From: Cyanobacteria bacterium UBA4641
GTDB taxonomy: Bacteria > Cyanobacteriota > Vampirovibrionia > Gastranaerophilales > Gastranaerophilaceae
Direction: 5' to 3'
Assembly (NCBI GenBank): GCA_002405805.1
Contig: DHMN01000014.1
Span: 1-8,541 of the forward strand
DNA: 8,541 bases
Numbering within the stretch: position 1 is the first letter of the stretch; each line of letters begins with the position of its first letter. Positions 1-5,808 of this stretch are shown here, piece by piece. The notes under the pieces were generated by a model that did not search any database, was not told the DNA's origin, and saw only the letters and a list, made by a program, of their open reading frames with translations. The position numbers and the translations under genes are program-made.

Positions 1-69
1 TTTTATTAAATATTTATTAATTCCAATTAATTTTTAATAATATTACTTTACAAATTACAAGGAGATTAT

Positions 70-768
70 ATGAGTACAAATCATGGAAAATCAAAAAGTT
101 ATGCATTTACGCTCGCAGAAGTTTTGATAACATTAGGGATAATCGGTGTTGTAGCTGCCATGACAATACCTGTTTTGATGACGACTTTTGCAAAAAATAA
201 AACAGAAACCCAATTAAAAGCTTTCTATTCTAAAATCAATCAAACGGTAAAAATGTCTATCGCAGATAACGGTGACCCTGAAGGCTGGGTTACTGCTAAC
301 AAATACTATACTTATGATGAAAATGTCGAATTTTTAAAAACTTACATTTTCCCTTATATGAAAAACTTGGGTTACGAAGATTGCACAGGCTCTGTTGGTC
401 CGAGGGTTTGCATATATTTGATGGATGGAGGAATGATGTCTTTCAGAATTGATGGTAATGGCGGAGATATTTCTTATTTCACAAATATCGACAAAGAAAA
501 AGTGCTGAATTATTACAAAAATAATGTTCCTATTTTGAATCGTCAGCGCTATGGTTTTACTTTTCAGTTTGCAAAGTTTGGCAAAAATCATGATGAGATA
601 TTATCGCAAAATTTTGTTGAACCTTATATTTATTTATGGCAAGGTTCGCGAGAACAATTGTTAAAAGGTCATGATTGGAGTTGCTATAAAGGTTGTACTA
701 TGTGTGCATATTGTACCAAGCTCATACAGTTGAACAGTTGGAAGATTCCAAAAGACTATCCTTGGTAA
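70..768 (+). CDS. Type IV pilin-like (prepilin N-terminal methylation) secreted protein
   Basis: This 232-residue protein has a class III signal. After a short charged leader comes FTLAEVLITLGIIGVVAAM (residues 13-31), with prepilin-peptidase cleavage expected between Ala12 and Phe13 and the conserved Glu5 of the mature protein at Glu17. The -1 residue is Ala, not the usual Gly. The hydrophobic helix ends near residue 37 and a globular domain follows. It holds Cys105 and Cys114, probably a disulfide, and a C-terminal cluster C205-x3-C209-x2-C212-x2-C215, then a tail ending KIPKDYPW. From family knowledge the product is inserted in the inner membrane and assembled in, or associated with, a type IV pilus or type II secretion-like fibre. 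No pilus assembly genes lie nearby, so it may be one of many dispersed pilin-like proteins. The start is supported by AAGGAG at 59-64, five bases upstream. The specific role is unknown. Confidence 0.9.
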   Translation: MSTNHGKSKSYAFTLAEVLITLGIIGVVAAMTIPVLMTTFAKNKTETQLKAFYSKINQTVKMSIADNGDPEGWVTANKYYTYDENVEFLKTYIFPYMKNLGYEDCTGSVGPRVCIYLMDGGMMSFRIDGNGGDISYFTNIDKEKVLNYYKNNVPILNRQRYGFTFQFAKFGKNHDEILSQNFVEPYIYLWQGSREQLLKGHDWSCYKGCTMCAYCTKLIQLNSWKIPKDYPW

Positions 769-775
769 TATTTTA

Positions 776-804
776 TGTACATTTACCCCCATTTGTAGTA
801 GAAT
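776..804 (+). promoter_or_regulatory. Candidate sigma70-type promoter for tsaD
   Basis: TGTACA at 776-781 (4 of 6 matches to the -35 consensus) and TAGAAT at 799-804 (5 of 6 to -10) are separated by 17 bases. Transcription would start at about 811, which is the first ATG of tsaD. That implies either a leaderless mRNA or use of the internal ATG at 883. AT-rich DNA gives chance matches, so this is tentative. Confidence 0.33.
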
Positions 805-810
805 AGAGGT

Positions 811-1878
811 ATGGAAAAGAAATGTTTATTTAGCGGAAAAAGTGTGAAAATCGGTCCTGATTCAGGATACGATAATTATATTATGGCTATTGAATCAAGC
901 TGTGATGAAACGGCTTGTGCAATCGTAAAAAACGGTCGCGAAGTGATTTCAAATATCGTCGCATCTCAGATTAAAACTCACGAAAAATTCGGAGGGGTTA
1001 TTCCTGAAATTGCAGCACGTGAGCACTTGGATTCAATAAATATCGTTGTACAAGAGGCTTTTGAACAATCAGGGATGAAACCTAAGCAAATTACAGCATT
1101 TGCAGGAACTGTAGGACCAGGATTGGTTGGTTGCCTGCTTGTTGGTCTAAACGCAACAAAAACATTGGCACTTGTTCATGATAAGCCATTTATCGGTGTA
1201 AATCATCTAAACGCACACCTTTGCGCTAATTATCTTGATACAGATTTAAAACCGCCATTTATGGCACTTTTAGTCAGCGGTGGGCACACTCAAATTATTG
1301 ATGTTGAGTCTTACTCAAAACAAACGATTTTAGGGGAAACTATAGATGATGCCGTAGGTGAGGCTTATGATAAAGTTGCAAGACTTATCGGATTGCCATA
1401 TCCGGGAGGTCCAAGACTTGACAAACTTGCTCAACAAGGCAATCCTCACGCTTATGAACTGCCTGAAGGTAAGGTTGATGGTTACAATTTTAGTTTTAGC
1501 GGACTAAAAACTGCAGTTTTGAGATTAGTTAAAAATCTAAAAAACGAATACTGCACAGAAGATAATCAAGAATTACCTGAAAATGTTGTAAAAGACATTT
1601 GTGCAAGTTTCCAAGAAGATGTTTCATCTACGTTAGTTAAAAAACTTAGAAAAGCCGCTAATCAAAGAGGTTACAAACAAATCGTAATCGCCGGTGGCGT
1701 TGCCGCAAATTCTGAAATCCGCAAAAAAGTTTTCGATTTAGAAAAAGAAGGTTTCAAAGTAAATGCACCTGCAATGAAATATTGTACAGATAATGCCTCT
1801 ATGGTTGCATCTTGCGCTTATTTTAACACTAACACTTTTGATGATGTTGATGTTGAAGTATTTTCTCGAGTAAAATAG
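811..1878 (+). CDS. tsaD: tRNA N6-adenosine(37) threonylcarbamoyltransferase TsaD
   Basis: TsaD transfers the threonylcarbamoyl group from TC-AMP to A37 of ANN-reading tRNAs, working in the cytoplasm with TsaB and TsaE; neither partner is in this window. The family motifs appear in order: ESSCDETA (28-35), FGGVIPEIAAREH (60-72), the metal-binding HxxxH (His132, His136), SGGHTQI (156-162), GETIDDAVGEAYDKVAR (175-191), YPGGP (197-201), FSFSGLKTAV (227-236), IAGGVAANSEIR (293-304) and CTDNAS, whose Asp327 is the third metal ligand. The C-terminus is complete. The start is uncertain. The ATG at 811 adds about 24 residues before the usual family start (MAIESSCDET), and its only SD-like GAGG (806-809) is one base away. 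The ATG at 883 would give a family-typical 331-residue protein but has no SD at normal spacing. Identity is certain; only the first 24 codons are in doubt. Confidence 0.96.
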   Translation: MEKKCLFSGKSVKIGPDSGYDNYIMAIESSCDETACAIVKNGREVISNIVASQIKTHEKFGGVIPEIAAREHLDSINIVVQEAFEQSGMKPKQITAFAGTVGPGLVGCLLVGLNATKTLALVHDKPFIGVNHLNAHLCANYLDTDLKPPFMALLVSGGHTQIIDVESYSKQTILGETIDDAVGEAYDKVARLIGLPYPGGPRLDKLAQQGNPHAYELPEGKVDGYNFSFSGLKTAVLRLVKNLKNEYCTEDNQELPENVVKDICASFQEDVSSTLVKKLRKAANQRGYKQIVIAGGVAANSEIRKKVFDLEKEGFKVNAPAMKYCTDNASMVASCAYFNTNTFDDVDVEVFSRVK

Positions 1879-1908
1879 TTAGCAAAAATTTTTATTTACG
1901 AACTTATT

Positions 1909-2259
1909 ATGTTTATGCAAATAAGCAATAATACCAACGCTCCGAATTTTAAAGGAGTTTTCGTAAAATATAATAGTTTTGACGAGATTAACACCGTTGC
2001 ACGCATGCTAAAATATAACGGCTACACCAGACTTGGCTACAAAGATTGCTATGTTCCAAACGGCAAACATTTTTACATGCAGGAAAAAGCTCGTAAGTTA
2101 AGAAAAATTGGTCTAAAGGGTTATGAAAATGAATTTGGCGTGTTGAATTTTCCTTGGTTAAAGCAGGCATGTTTTATTGCGCCGCATAAAATTGAGCCTG
2201 ACATGTGCAAAATGATTCAACGAATTTTACCTGATGCAAAACTTGATATGTTTGCGTAA
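1909..2259 (+). CDS. Small basic hypothetical protein with N-terminal NFKG motif
   Basis: I do not recognise a functional family for this 116-residue, Lys/Arg-rich protein. It has no signal peptide or membrane segment. A Ser/Asn-rich start (MFMQISNNTNAPNFKG, NFKG at 13-16) leads into an apparently folded domain with aromatic and basic residues (KYNGYTRLGYKDCYVPNGKHF near 35-55) and cysteines at 47, 88 and 100. From memory, many hypothetical proteins of gut Gastranaerophilales begin with a similar NFKG or SFKG stretch; I could not check this. It lies 30 bases after tsaD on the same strand. No SD precedes ATG 1909 or the alternative ATG 1915. A weak promoter-like pair, TTGATG 1847-1852 and TAAAAT 1871-1876 with an 18-base spacer, sits at the tsaD 3' end, so it may be transcribed separately or by read-through. 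Only the reading frame, composition and position between real genes support it. Confidence 0.68.
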   Translation: MFMQISNNTNAPNFKGVFVKYNSFDEINTVARMLKYNGYTRLGYKDCYVPNGKHFYMQEKARKLRKIGLKGYENEFGVLNFPWLKQACFIAPHKIEPDMCKMIQRILPDAKLDMFA

Positions 2260-2283
2260 ATGAGTACCATAGACCATTGTGCT

Positions 2284-2316
2284 CTATTTGAGATTCCGAA
2301 ATAAATTCGGAATGAC
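2284..2316. repeat. Palindromic dispersed repeat, family A, copy 1
   Basis: This is an 8-bp perfect stem, ATTCCGAA (2293-2300) with TTCGGAAT (2306-2313), around the loop ATAAA. Its reverse complement matches 8325-8357 at 31 of 33 positions, and both differences are in the loop. It lies just past the 3' end of the small hypothetical gene, in the region between convergent genes. Confidence 0.85.
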
Positions 2317-2326
2317 TGAAACAAAT

Positions 2327-2396
2327 GTCATTCTGAAAGCTTAGAAAATTTGTATGAGCTTTGCGAATACATAATTTTCTTGCTATTCAGAATCTA
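2327..2396. repeat. Long imperfect hairpin repeat, family B (GTCATTCTGAA type)
   Basis: ATTCTGAA (2330-2337) pairs with TTCAGAAT (2386-2393), and pairing continues inward through AGC/GCT, AGAAAATT/AATTTTCT and TGTAT/ATACA. I count about 24 pairs with small bulges and an 11-base loop (2356-2366). The left end is shared with 8231-8245, where ATGTCATTCTGAAAG is repeated exactly. It looks like a small non-autonomous mobile or REP-like element; no transposase is present. Confidence 0.72.
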
Positions 2397-2438
2397 TCAA
2401 TGTTGATTAACTCTAAACCATTTATCACCTGCGATAAA

Positions 2439-2462
2439 GTAGGATGGCACACTAGCCCACCT
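2439..2462. repeat. Degenerate copy of the GCCCACC hairpin repeat, family C
   Basis: TAGCCCACCT at 2453-2462 is identical to 8269-8278, the right arm of a perfect hairpin in the 8.2-kb region. The left arm here (GGATGGC, 2442-2448) pairs only partly, so this appears to be a decayed copy. It abuts the T-tract of the glucan phosphorylase terminator. Confidence 0.45.
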
Positions 2463-2464
2463 TA

Positions 2465-2500
2465 AACAAAAAACCAGAGTCGATAAATTTTATCGACTCT
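2465..2500 (-). terminator. Rho-independent terminator of the glucan phosphorylase gene
   Basis: Read on the minus strand, AGAGTCGATAAA pairs with TTTATCGACTCT (2476-2487 with 2489-2500), a palindrome of up to 12 bp. It is followed at once by GG and six T residues (2468-2473). It begins 26 bases after the TAG stop of the minus-strand gene. The plus-strand side has no comparable T-run, so it should act mainly on minus-strand transcripts. Confidence 0.88.
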
Positions 2501-2525
2501 AGTTCAACTTTTGATTTCTATTCAA

Positions 2526-4220
2526 CTACTTAATATTTGAGAATGTCCAAGCATCAAATGTAGGAGCTTCTGTAATTTTCATTTCTTGCTTGTCTTCACC
2601 TGTACATTCATCGTCATGAGCGATTGGTTTGTACAATCTATTGTAGTATTCAATAACCATACGGTCTGAATTGAAGTAAGCCTCAGATGTTCTGATAGCT
2701 TGACGCATCAATCTAGCCCATTCCATTTTGTTATCATAGTATGTTGGAATGATTTGGTCTTCAATAATGCTCATTAAGCACTTATGGTCTTTCCAATGTC
2801 TTTCTTCCCAAGACATTTCATCATTGATTTCAGGGTATTCAATAGCATAACCGTTGATACCTGAGAAAGTACCTTCAACAGTCCAACCATCAAAGATTGA
2901 TAAGTGAACTGCACCGTTAGCGTTAGCTGACATACCAGAAGTACCTGATGCCTCAAATGGTCTCAATGGAGTGTTCAACCATACATCAGTACCACGTTTC
3001 AACATGCCTGACAATTGAAGTTCATATCCAGGAAGAACAACAACATTTTTCAATGTGTGAGAACGATTCAACAATTTGTTAAACATCTCTTTACCCATAA
3101 CATCATCTGGGTGGAATTTACCGGCAAAGATGATTTGAACTTTATTTTCATCTAACAATTTACCGATTCTGTCTTTATCCATCAAGATTAACCAAGCACG
3201 TTTGTAATCAGCAAATCTTCTTGCCCAAGTGATTGTCAATACATCAGGGTCGAATCTCTTACCTGCAACGTTTGCAATATATTTGAACAATTCTGCTTTC
3301 ATTTCACGTTTTACGTCTAACAATTTTTGAGGGTCATTTTGAGCTTCTTTAACTCTCTTATCTTGCCAGTATTGAAGATTTACAGCGTTAGTGATGGCTC
3401 TGATTGGACATCTGCCATCAACCCATTCCCACATCTTGTTAGCAACAAGACCGTGTAATTGAGATACAGCGTTTGCAATTCTTGACATTCTCAATGCAGC
3501 AACTGTCAATGAGAAATTTTCACCACCCAAAGACACAGCTGTTTCACGAGATGCACCTGCAAAGAAACCGCCTTCTAACAATGTATCAACCCAGTGAACT
3601 TCGTTACCTGCAGCAACAGGTGTGTGAGTTGTAAATACTGTACGTTTTTTAACTTCGTTCAAGTCACCGTTGAATTGTCTCAACAATTCAAAAGCAGCAG
3701 GAAGAGCATGTCCTTCGTTCATGTGGATTACATCAAAGTTGTAACCAACTTTTTGAAGGATTCTGATACCTGCAATACCCAAAACTGTTTCTTGAGCAAT
3801 TCTGATTTTTTCGTTACCATCATACAATTTGTATGAAATGCTCTTAGCCCAGTCACTGTTGCCATCAATATCTGTAGTCAACAAGTAAACAGGACAAGTC
3901 CCAAACAATTCTGGTTTAACTAAATAAGCTTTAACTTTAACTTTTTCACCAAAAACTTCAACTTCTGTTTCAGCATTGCAATCAGTTAGAAAATCATAAT
4001 ATTTTCTAATGTATGCAACTTCAACGTTTCCTGAATGGTCGATACGTTGGTCATAATAACCGTAAGACCATAACATTGTAACCCCTACCATAGGCATTTG
4101 CAGGTAACCTGCAGATAACATGTGTGAACCTGCCAAAAATCCTAAACCACCTGAATAGGTGCTTAGTGATTGGTCCATAGCTATTTCCATAGAAAAATAC
4201 GCTACATTTGGTAATGCCAT
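2526..4220 (-). CDS. glgP: Short-form alpha-glucan (glycogen/starch) phosphorylase homologue lacking the PLP lysine
   Basis: This 564-residue cytoplasmic GT35 protein belongs to the short bacterial type and lacks the extra N-terminal domain of longer members. Family features run in order: VAYFSMEIAM...YSGGLGFLAG (6-31), VIHMNEGHALPAAFELL (164-180), TTHTPVAAGNE (197-207, His199), WARRFADYKRA (332-342, with Arg335 and Lys340 matching the phosphate-site Arg/Lys), IIFAGKFHPDD (363-373), VVVLPGYE (393-400) and RPFEASGTSGM (420-430). Known enzymes release glucose-1-phosphate from alpha-1,4-glucans using PLP bound to the lysine in GTSGMK. Here that position is Ser431 (codon TCA), followed by ANANGAVHLSIFDGW. 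The frame is intact, and Lys to TCA needs at least two base changes. It may therefore be inactive as a phosphorylase or have another activity on glucans. The start is backed by TGAGGT at 4228-4233, 7 bases upstream of ATG. Confidence 0.9.
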   Translation of the reverse strand: MALPNVAYFSMEIAMDQSLSTYSGGLGFLAGSHMLSAGYLQMPMVGVTMLWSYGYYDQRIDHSGNVEVAYIRKYYDFLTDCNAETEVEVFGEKVKVKAYLVKPELFGTCPVYLLTTDIDGNSDWAKSISYKLYDGNEKIRIAQETVLGIAGIRILQKVGYNFDVIHMNEGHALPAAFELLRQFNGDLNEVKKRTVFTTHTPVAAGNEVHWVDTLLEGGFFAGASRETAVSLGGENFSLTVAALRMSRIANAVSQLHGLVANKMWEWVDGRCPIRAITNAVNLQYWQDKRVKEAQNDPQKLLDVKREMKAELFKYIANVAGKRFDPDVLTITWARRFADYKRAWLILMDKDRIGKLLDENKVQIIFAGKFHPDDVMGKEMFNKLLNRSHTLKNVVVLPGYELQLSGMLKRGTDVWLNTPLRPFEASGTSGMSANANGAVHLSIFDGWTVEGTFSGINGYAIEYPEINDEMSWEERHWKDHKCLMSIIEDQIIPTYYDNKMEWARLMRQAIRTSEAYFNSDRMVIEYYNRLYKPIAHDDECTGEDKQEMKITEAPTFDAWTFSNIK

Positions 4221-4272
4221 AATTTTTACCTCACTTCTTCTTATAACTTCTATACACTAAATTTTTCATGTA

Positions 4273-4302
4273 CACATTTATATGTGCCCTGACATTGTAA
4301 CA
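4273..4302 (-). promoter_or_regulatory. Candidate extended -10 promoter and inverted repeat upstream of the phosphorylase gene
   Basis: On the minus strand, TGTTACAAT (4294-4302) is an extended -10 (TG, one base, then TACAAT, 5 of 6). The -35 region is poor (TGTTCA at 17-base spacing). Transcription would begin at about 4287. Just downstream is the inverted repeat CACAT-TTAT-ATGTG (4273-4286), placed where a repressor could block initiation. The leader would be about 67 bases. Both calls are tentative in such AT-rich sequence. Confidence 0.3.
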
Positions 4303-4419
4303 TACAAAAAACAAATTGAACAGTACCCAAACGATAGGCATGGAAAATTTCATACGCACGTAAGTATTCGGGTTGGTTATAAAACTTTACAAAAAATTAC
4401 TGTTTTTCTAACAAACTAA

Positions 4420-4496
4420 GGTCTACGTCATTCCGAACTGCGAATTTAAACACGGTGAGGGTTGCTGAGATTCAGCACATAGGTCTATGTCATTTC
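4420..4496. repeat. Partial family A repeat, direct repeat and small hairpin
   Basis: GTCATTCCGAACT (4427-4439) equals the first 13 bases of the family A copy at 8325, but the second arm is missing. A 15-base direct repeat, GGTCTAyGTCATTyC, occurs at 4420-4434 and 4482-4496 (13 of 15 identical). Between the two copies lies a hairpin, TGCTGA-GAT-TCAGCA (4463-4477). This is the main content of the 297-base gap between the phosphorylase start and the end of the EF-hand gene, apart from the promoter candidate. I see no gene and no convincing terminator there. Confidence 0.6.
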
Positions 4497-4517
4497 TCAG
4501 ATGAAAAACTCAATCAC

Positions 4518-5717
4518 CTATTCAAATTTCTTTTTCTGACCTTTGGTGTCGTAGTATGTTCCGTCTTTGTTCATCTGCTTGACATCCGGCAATGGAACAT
4601 AGGTATGCGTTTTTTCATTCCATCTATAGTGCATTTTTTTCGATTCACTATAGTAAACATTGCCATTATATGTTGTTCTCAACCCTAATTTTTTCGCAGC
4701 ATATTCTTTATTCAAATAGGCTTTTCCTTCTGAATTGCGGGCCTGAATACCTGTTTCATTGCCATCTTTATCTGTAGTTTGAGAAATTATTGAACCATCA
4801 GCGACTTTTGTTTCATATCGCCTTGAACCGTCTTTGCCAACATATTTTAAGTGTGGAACTTCTTCAAATTCACCAGTTTCTTCGTTATACGCCATGTGAA
4901 CTTTTTTCTTTTCATCATAATAGATACCATCGCCCCAAGTATTGCGATAACCTGCATCTTTGGCTTTTTTATCTACATTTGAACCTTGTGATTCTTCCGC
5001 CTGCGCTCCTGTCGTTTGAGTCGAACCACCTGTTTTTGCCGCTGCACCTTTACCGTATTTTGCAGCCCAAGCATCTATTTGTTCTTGCGAATTGTTTTTA
5101 TTTTCCAACTCGCCTTCAAGTTTTACTTCTGCCCCGACAAGCAAAAACTCAACACCATTTTTGGCAGTTTTTACTGTGTCAGGGTTATTTTCCTTAAATT
5201 TATCTTTTGCCTCTTGAATTTGTTCGGCAGTCGGATTTTCTATCCCTTTAGCCTGCAATGAACGTTTGATAATACCAGTGAAACTTTCATCCATTTGGAC
5301 AGTATATGTAAATGTTTTATTTTCATCCTCAGCAGGTTTGTCATCTTTTACAACATCTGCAACCGCAACTTTTTCAGTATCGCTGTTTCCAAGTTCTAAG
5401 ACATGAGAATAGAATGACTTCAAATCCTCCGCTTTAAGCTTAGAATTTTCATCGGCGCCTTTATTCAAATCGGTTGCCATGGCTTCAAATTCTTTATCTG
5501 AGATTTCTTTATTACTGTCAGAATCGTATTTTTTCACATTTGCAAGCATTTGTGCCAATTCTTTTGAATCAAGTTTATCATCTTTGGTTGTGTTGTATTT
5601 GTCAAAGATGAGGTTCATAGCCTTGTTATCTTCAATTGATTTGTCTTTTTTTACTCCGTTTTTAGAAACTTGAGAAAAATCAAAGCTTTTGCCATTAATT
5701 TTAAAATCTTCACTCAT
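4518..5717 (-). CDS. EF-hand / LysM-like protein with duplicated C-terminal module
   Basis: This is a 399-residue acidic-to-basic protein of unknown function, with no signal peptide or membrane helix. Near the N-terminus are EF-hand-like loops: a degenerate one at 42-53 (N-T-T-K-D-D-K-L-D-S-K-E), a good one at 65-76 (DSDSNKEISDKE) and perhaps a third, weak one at 87-98. These suggest Ca2+ binding. Residues 136-203 resemble a LysM-type glycan-binding fold (TFTYTVQMDESFTGIIKRSL ... NNPDTVK ... NGVEFLLVGAEVKLEGE). A Gly/Thr/Gln-rich linker (about 222-248) leads to a duplication: residues 252-302 and 341-391 align without gaps (AKxxGxRxT...YYxExKKxH...NExT, then a KDG). If LysM-like, it may bind peptidoglycan or another N-acetylglucosamine polymer, but export is not evident. 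GAGGA (5724-5728), 6 bases from ATG, supports the start. It lies 91 bases after the upstream same-strand PLP enzyme gene, so co-transcription is possible. Confidence 0.85.
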   Translation of the reverse strand: MSEDFKINGKSFDFSQVSKNGVKKDKSIEDNKAMNLIFDKYNTTKDDKLDSKELAQMLANVKKYDSDSNKEISDKEFEAMATDLNKGADENSKLKAEDLKSFYSHVLELGNSDTEKVAVADVVKDDKPAEDENKTFTYTVQMDESFTGIIKRSLQAKGIENPTAEQIQEAKDKFKENNPDTVKTAKNGVEFLLVGAEVKLEGELENKNNSQEQIDAWAAKYGKGAAAKTGGSTQTTGAQAEESQGSNVDKKAKDAGYRNTWGDGIYYDEKKKVHMAYNEETGEFEEVPHLKYVGKDGSRRYETKVADGSIISQTTDKDGNETGIQARNSEGKAYLNKEYAAKKLGLRTTYNGNVYYSESKKMHYRWNEKTHTYVPLPDVKQMNKDGTYYDTKGQKKKFE

Positions 5718-5808
5718 AAAAAATCCTCAATTAGCATAAAGCACACATTGCTTACATATTAATTAAGGATTTTTAGTATATAAAATTGATATATTTTTTA
5801 TTTACTTG

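Noticed and set aside
1..69. Promoter for the pilin-like gene (TAATAT at 38-43; palindrome ATTAATT-CC-AATTAAT at 16-31)
   Set aside because: No acceptable -35 at 16-18 bases and the sequence is almost pure A/T, so matches are not informative; the true promoter may also lie left of the window.
334..591. 85-codon minus-strand open frame inside the pilin-like gene
   Set aside because: Lies wholly antisense to a well-supported gene, with no SD or domain.
3594..3836. 80-codon plus-strand frame inside the phosphorylase gene
   Set aside because: Antisense shadow of a conserved domain with Cys/Phe/Val-rich low-information composition.
4790..5197. 135-codon plus-strand frame opposite the EF-hand gene, rich in Leu, His and Phe
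   Set aside because: Composition is what the complement of a Lys/Glu/Asp-rich gene gives. No SD or recognisable domain, and the opposite frame has clear domains.
5718..5808. Terminator or separate promoter between the PLP enzyme and EF-hand genes
   Set aside because: Only AT-rich sequence with weak inverted repeats; neither a GC stem with T-run nor a consistent -35/-10 pair was found.
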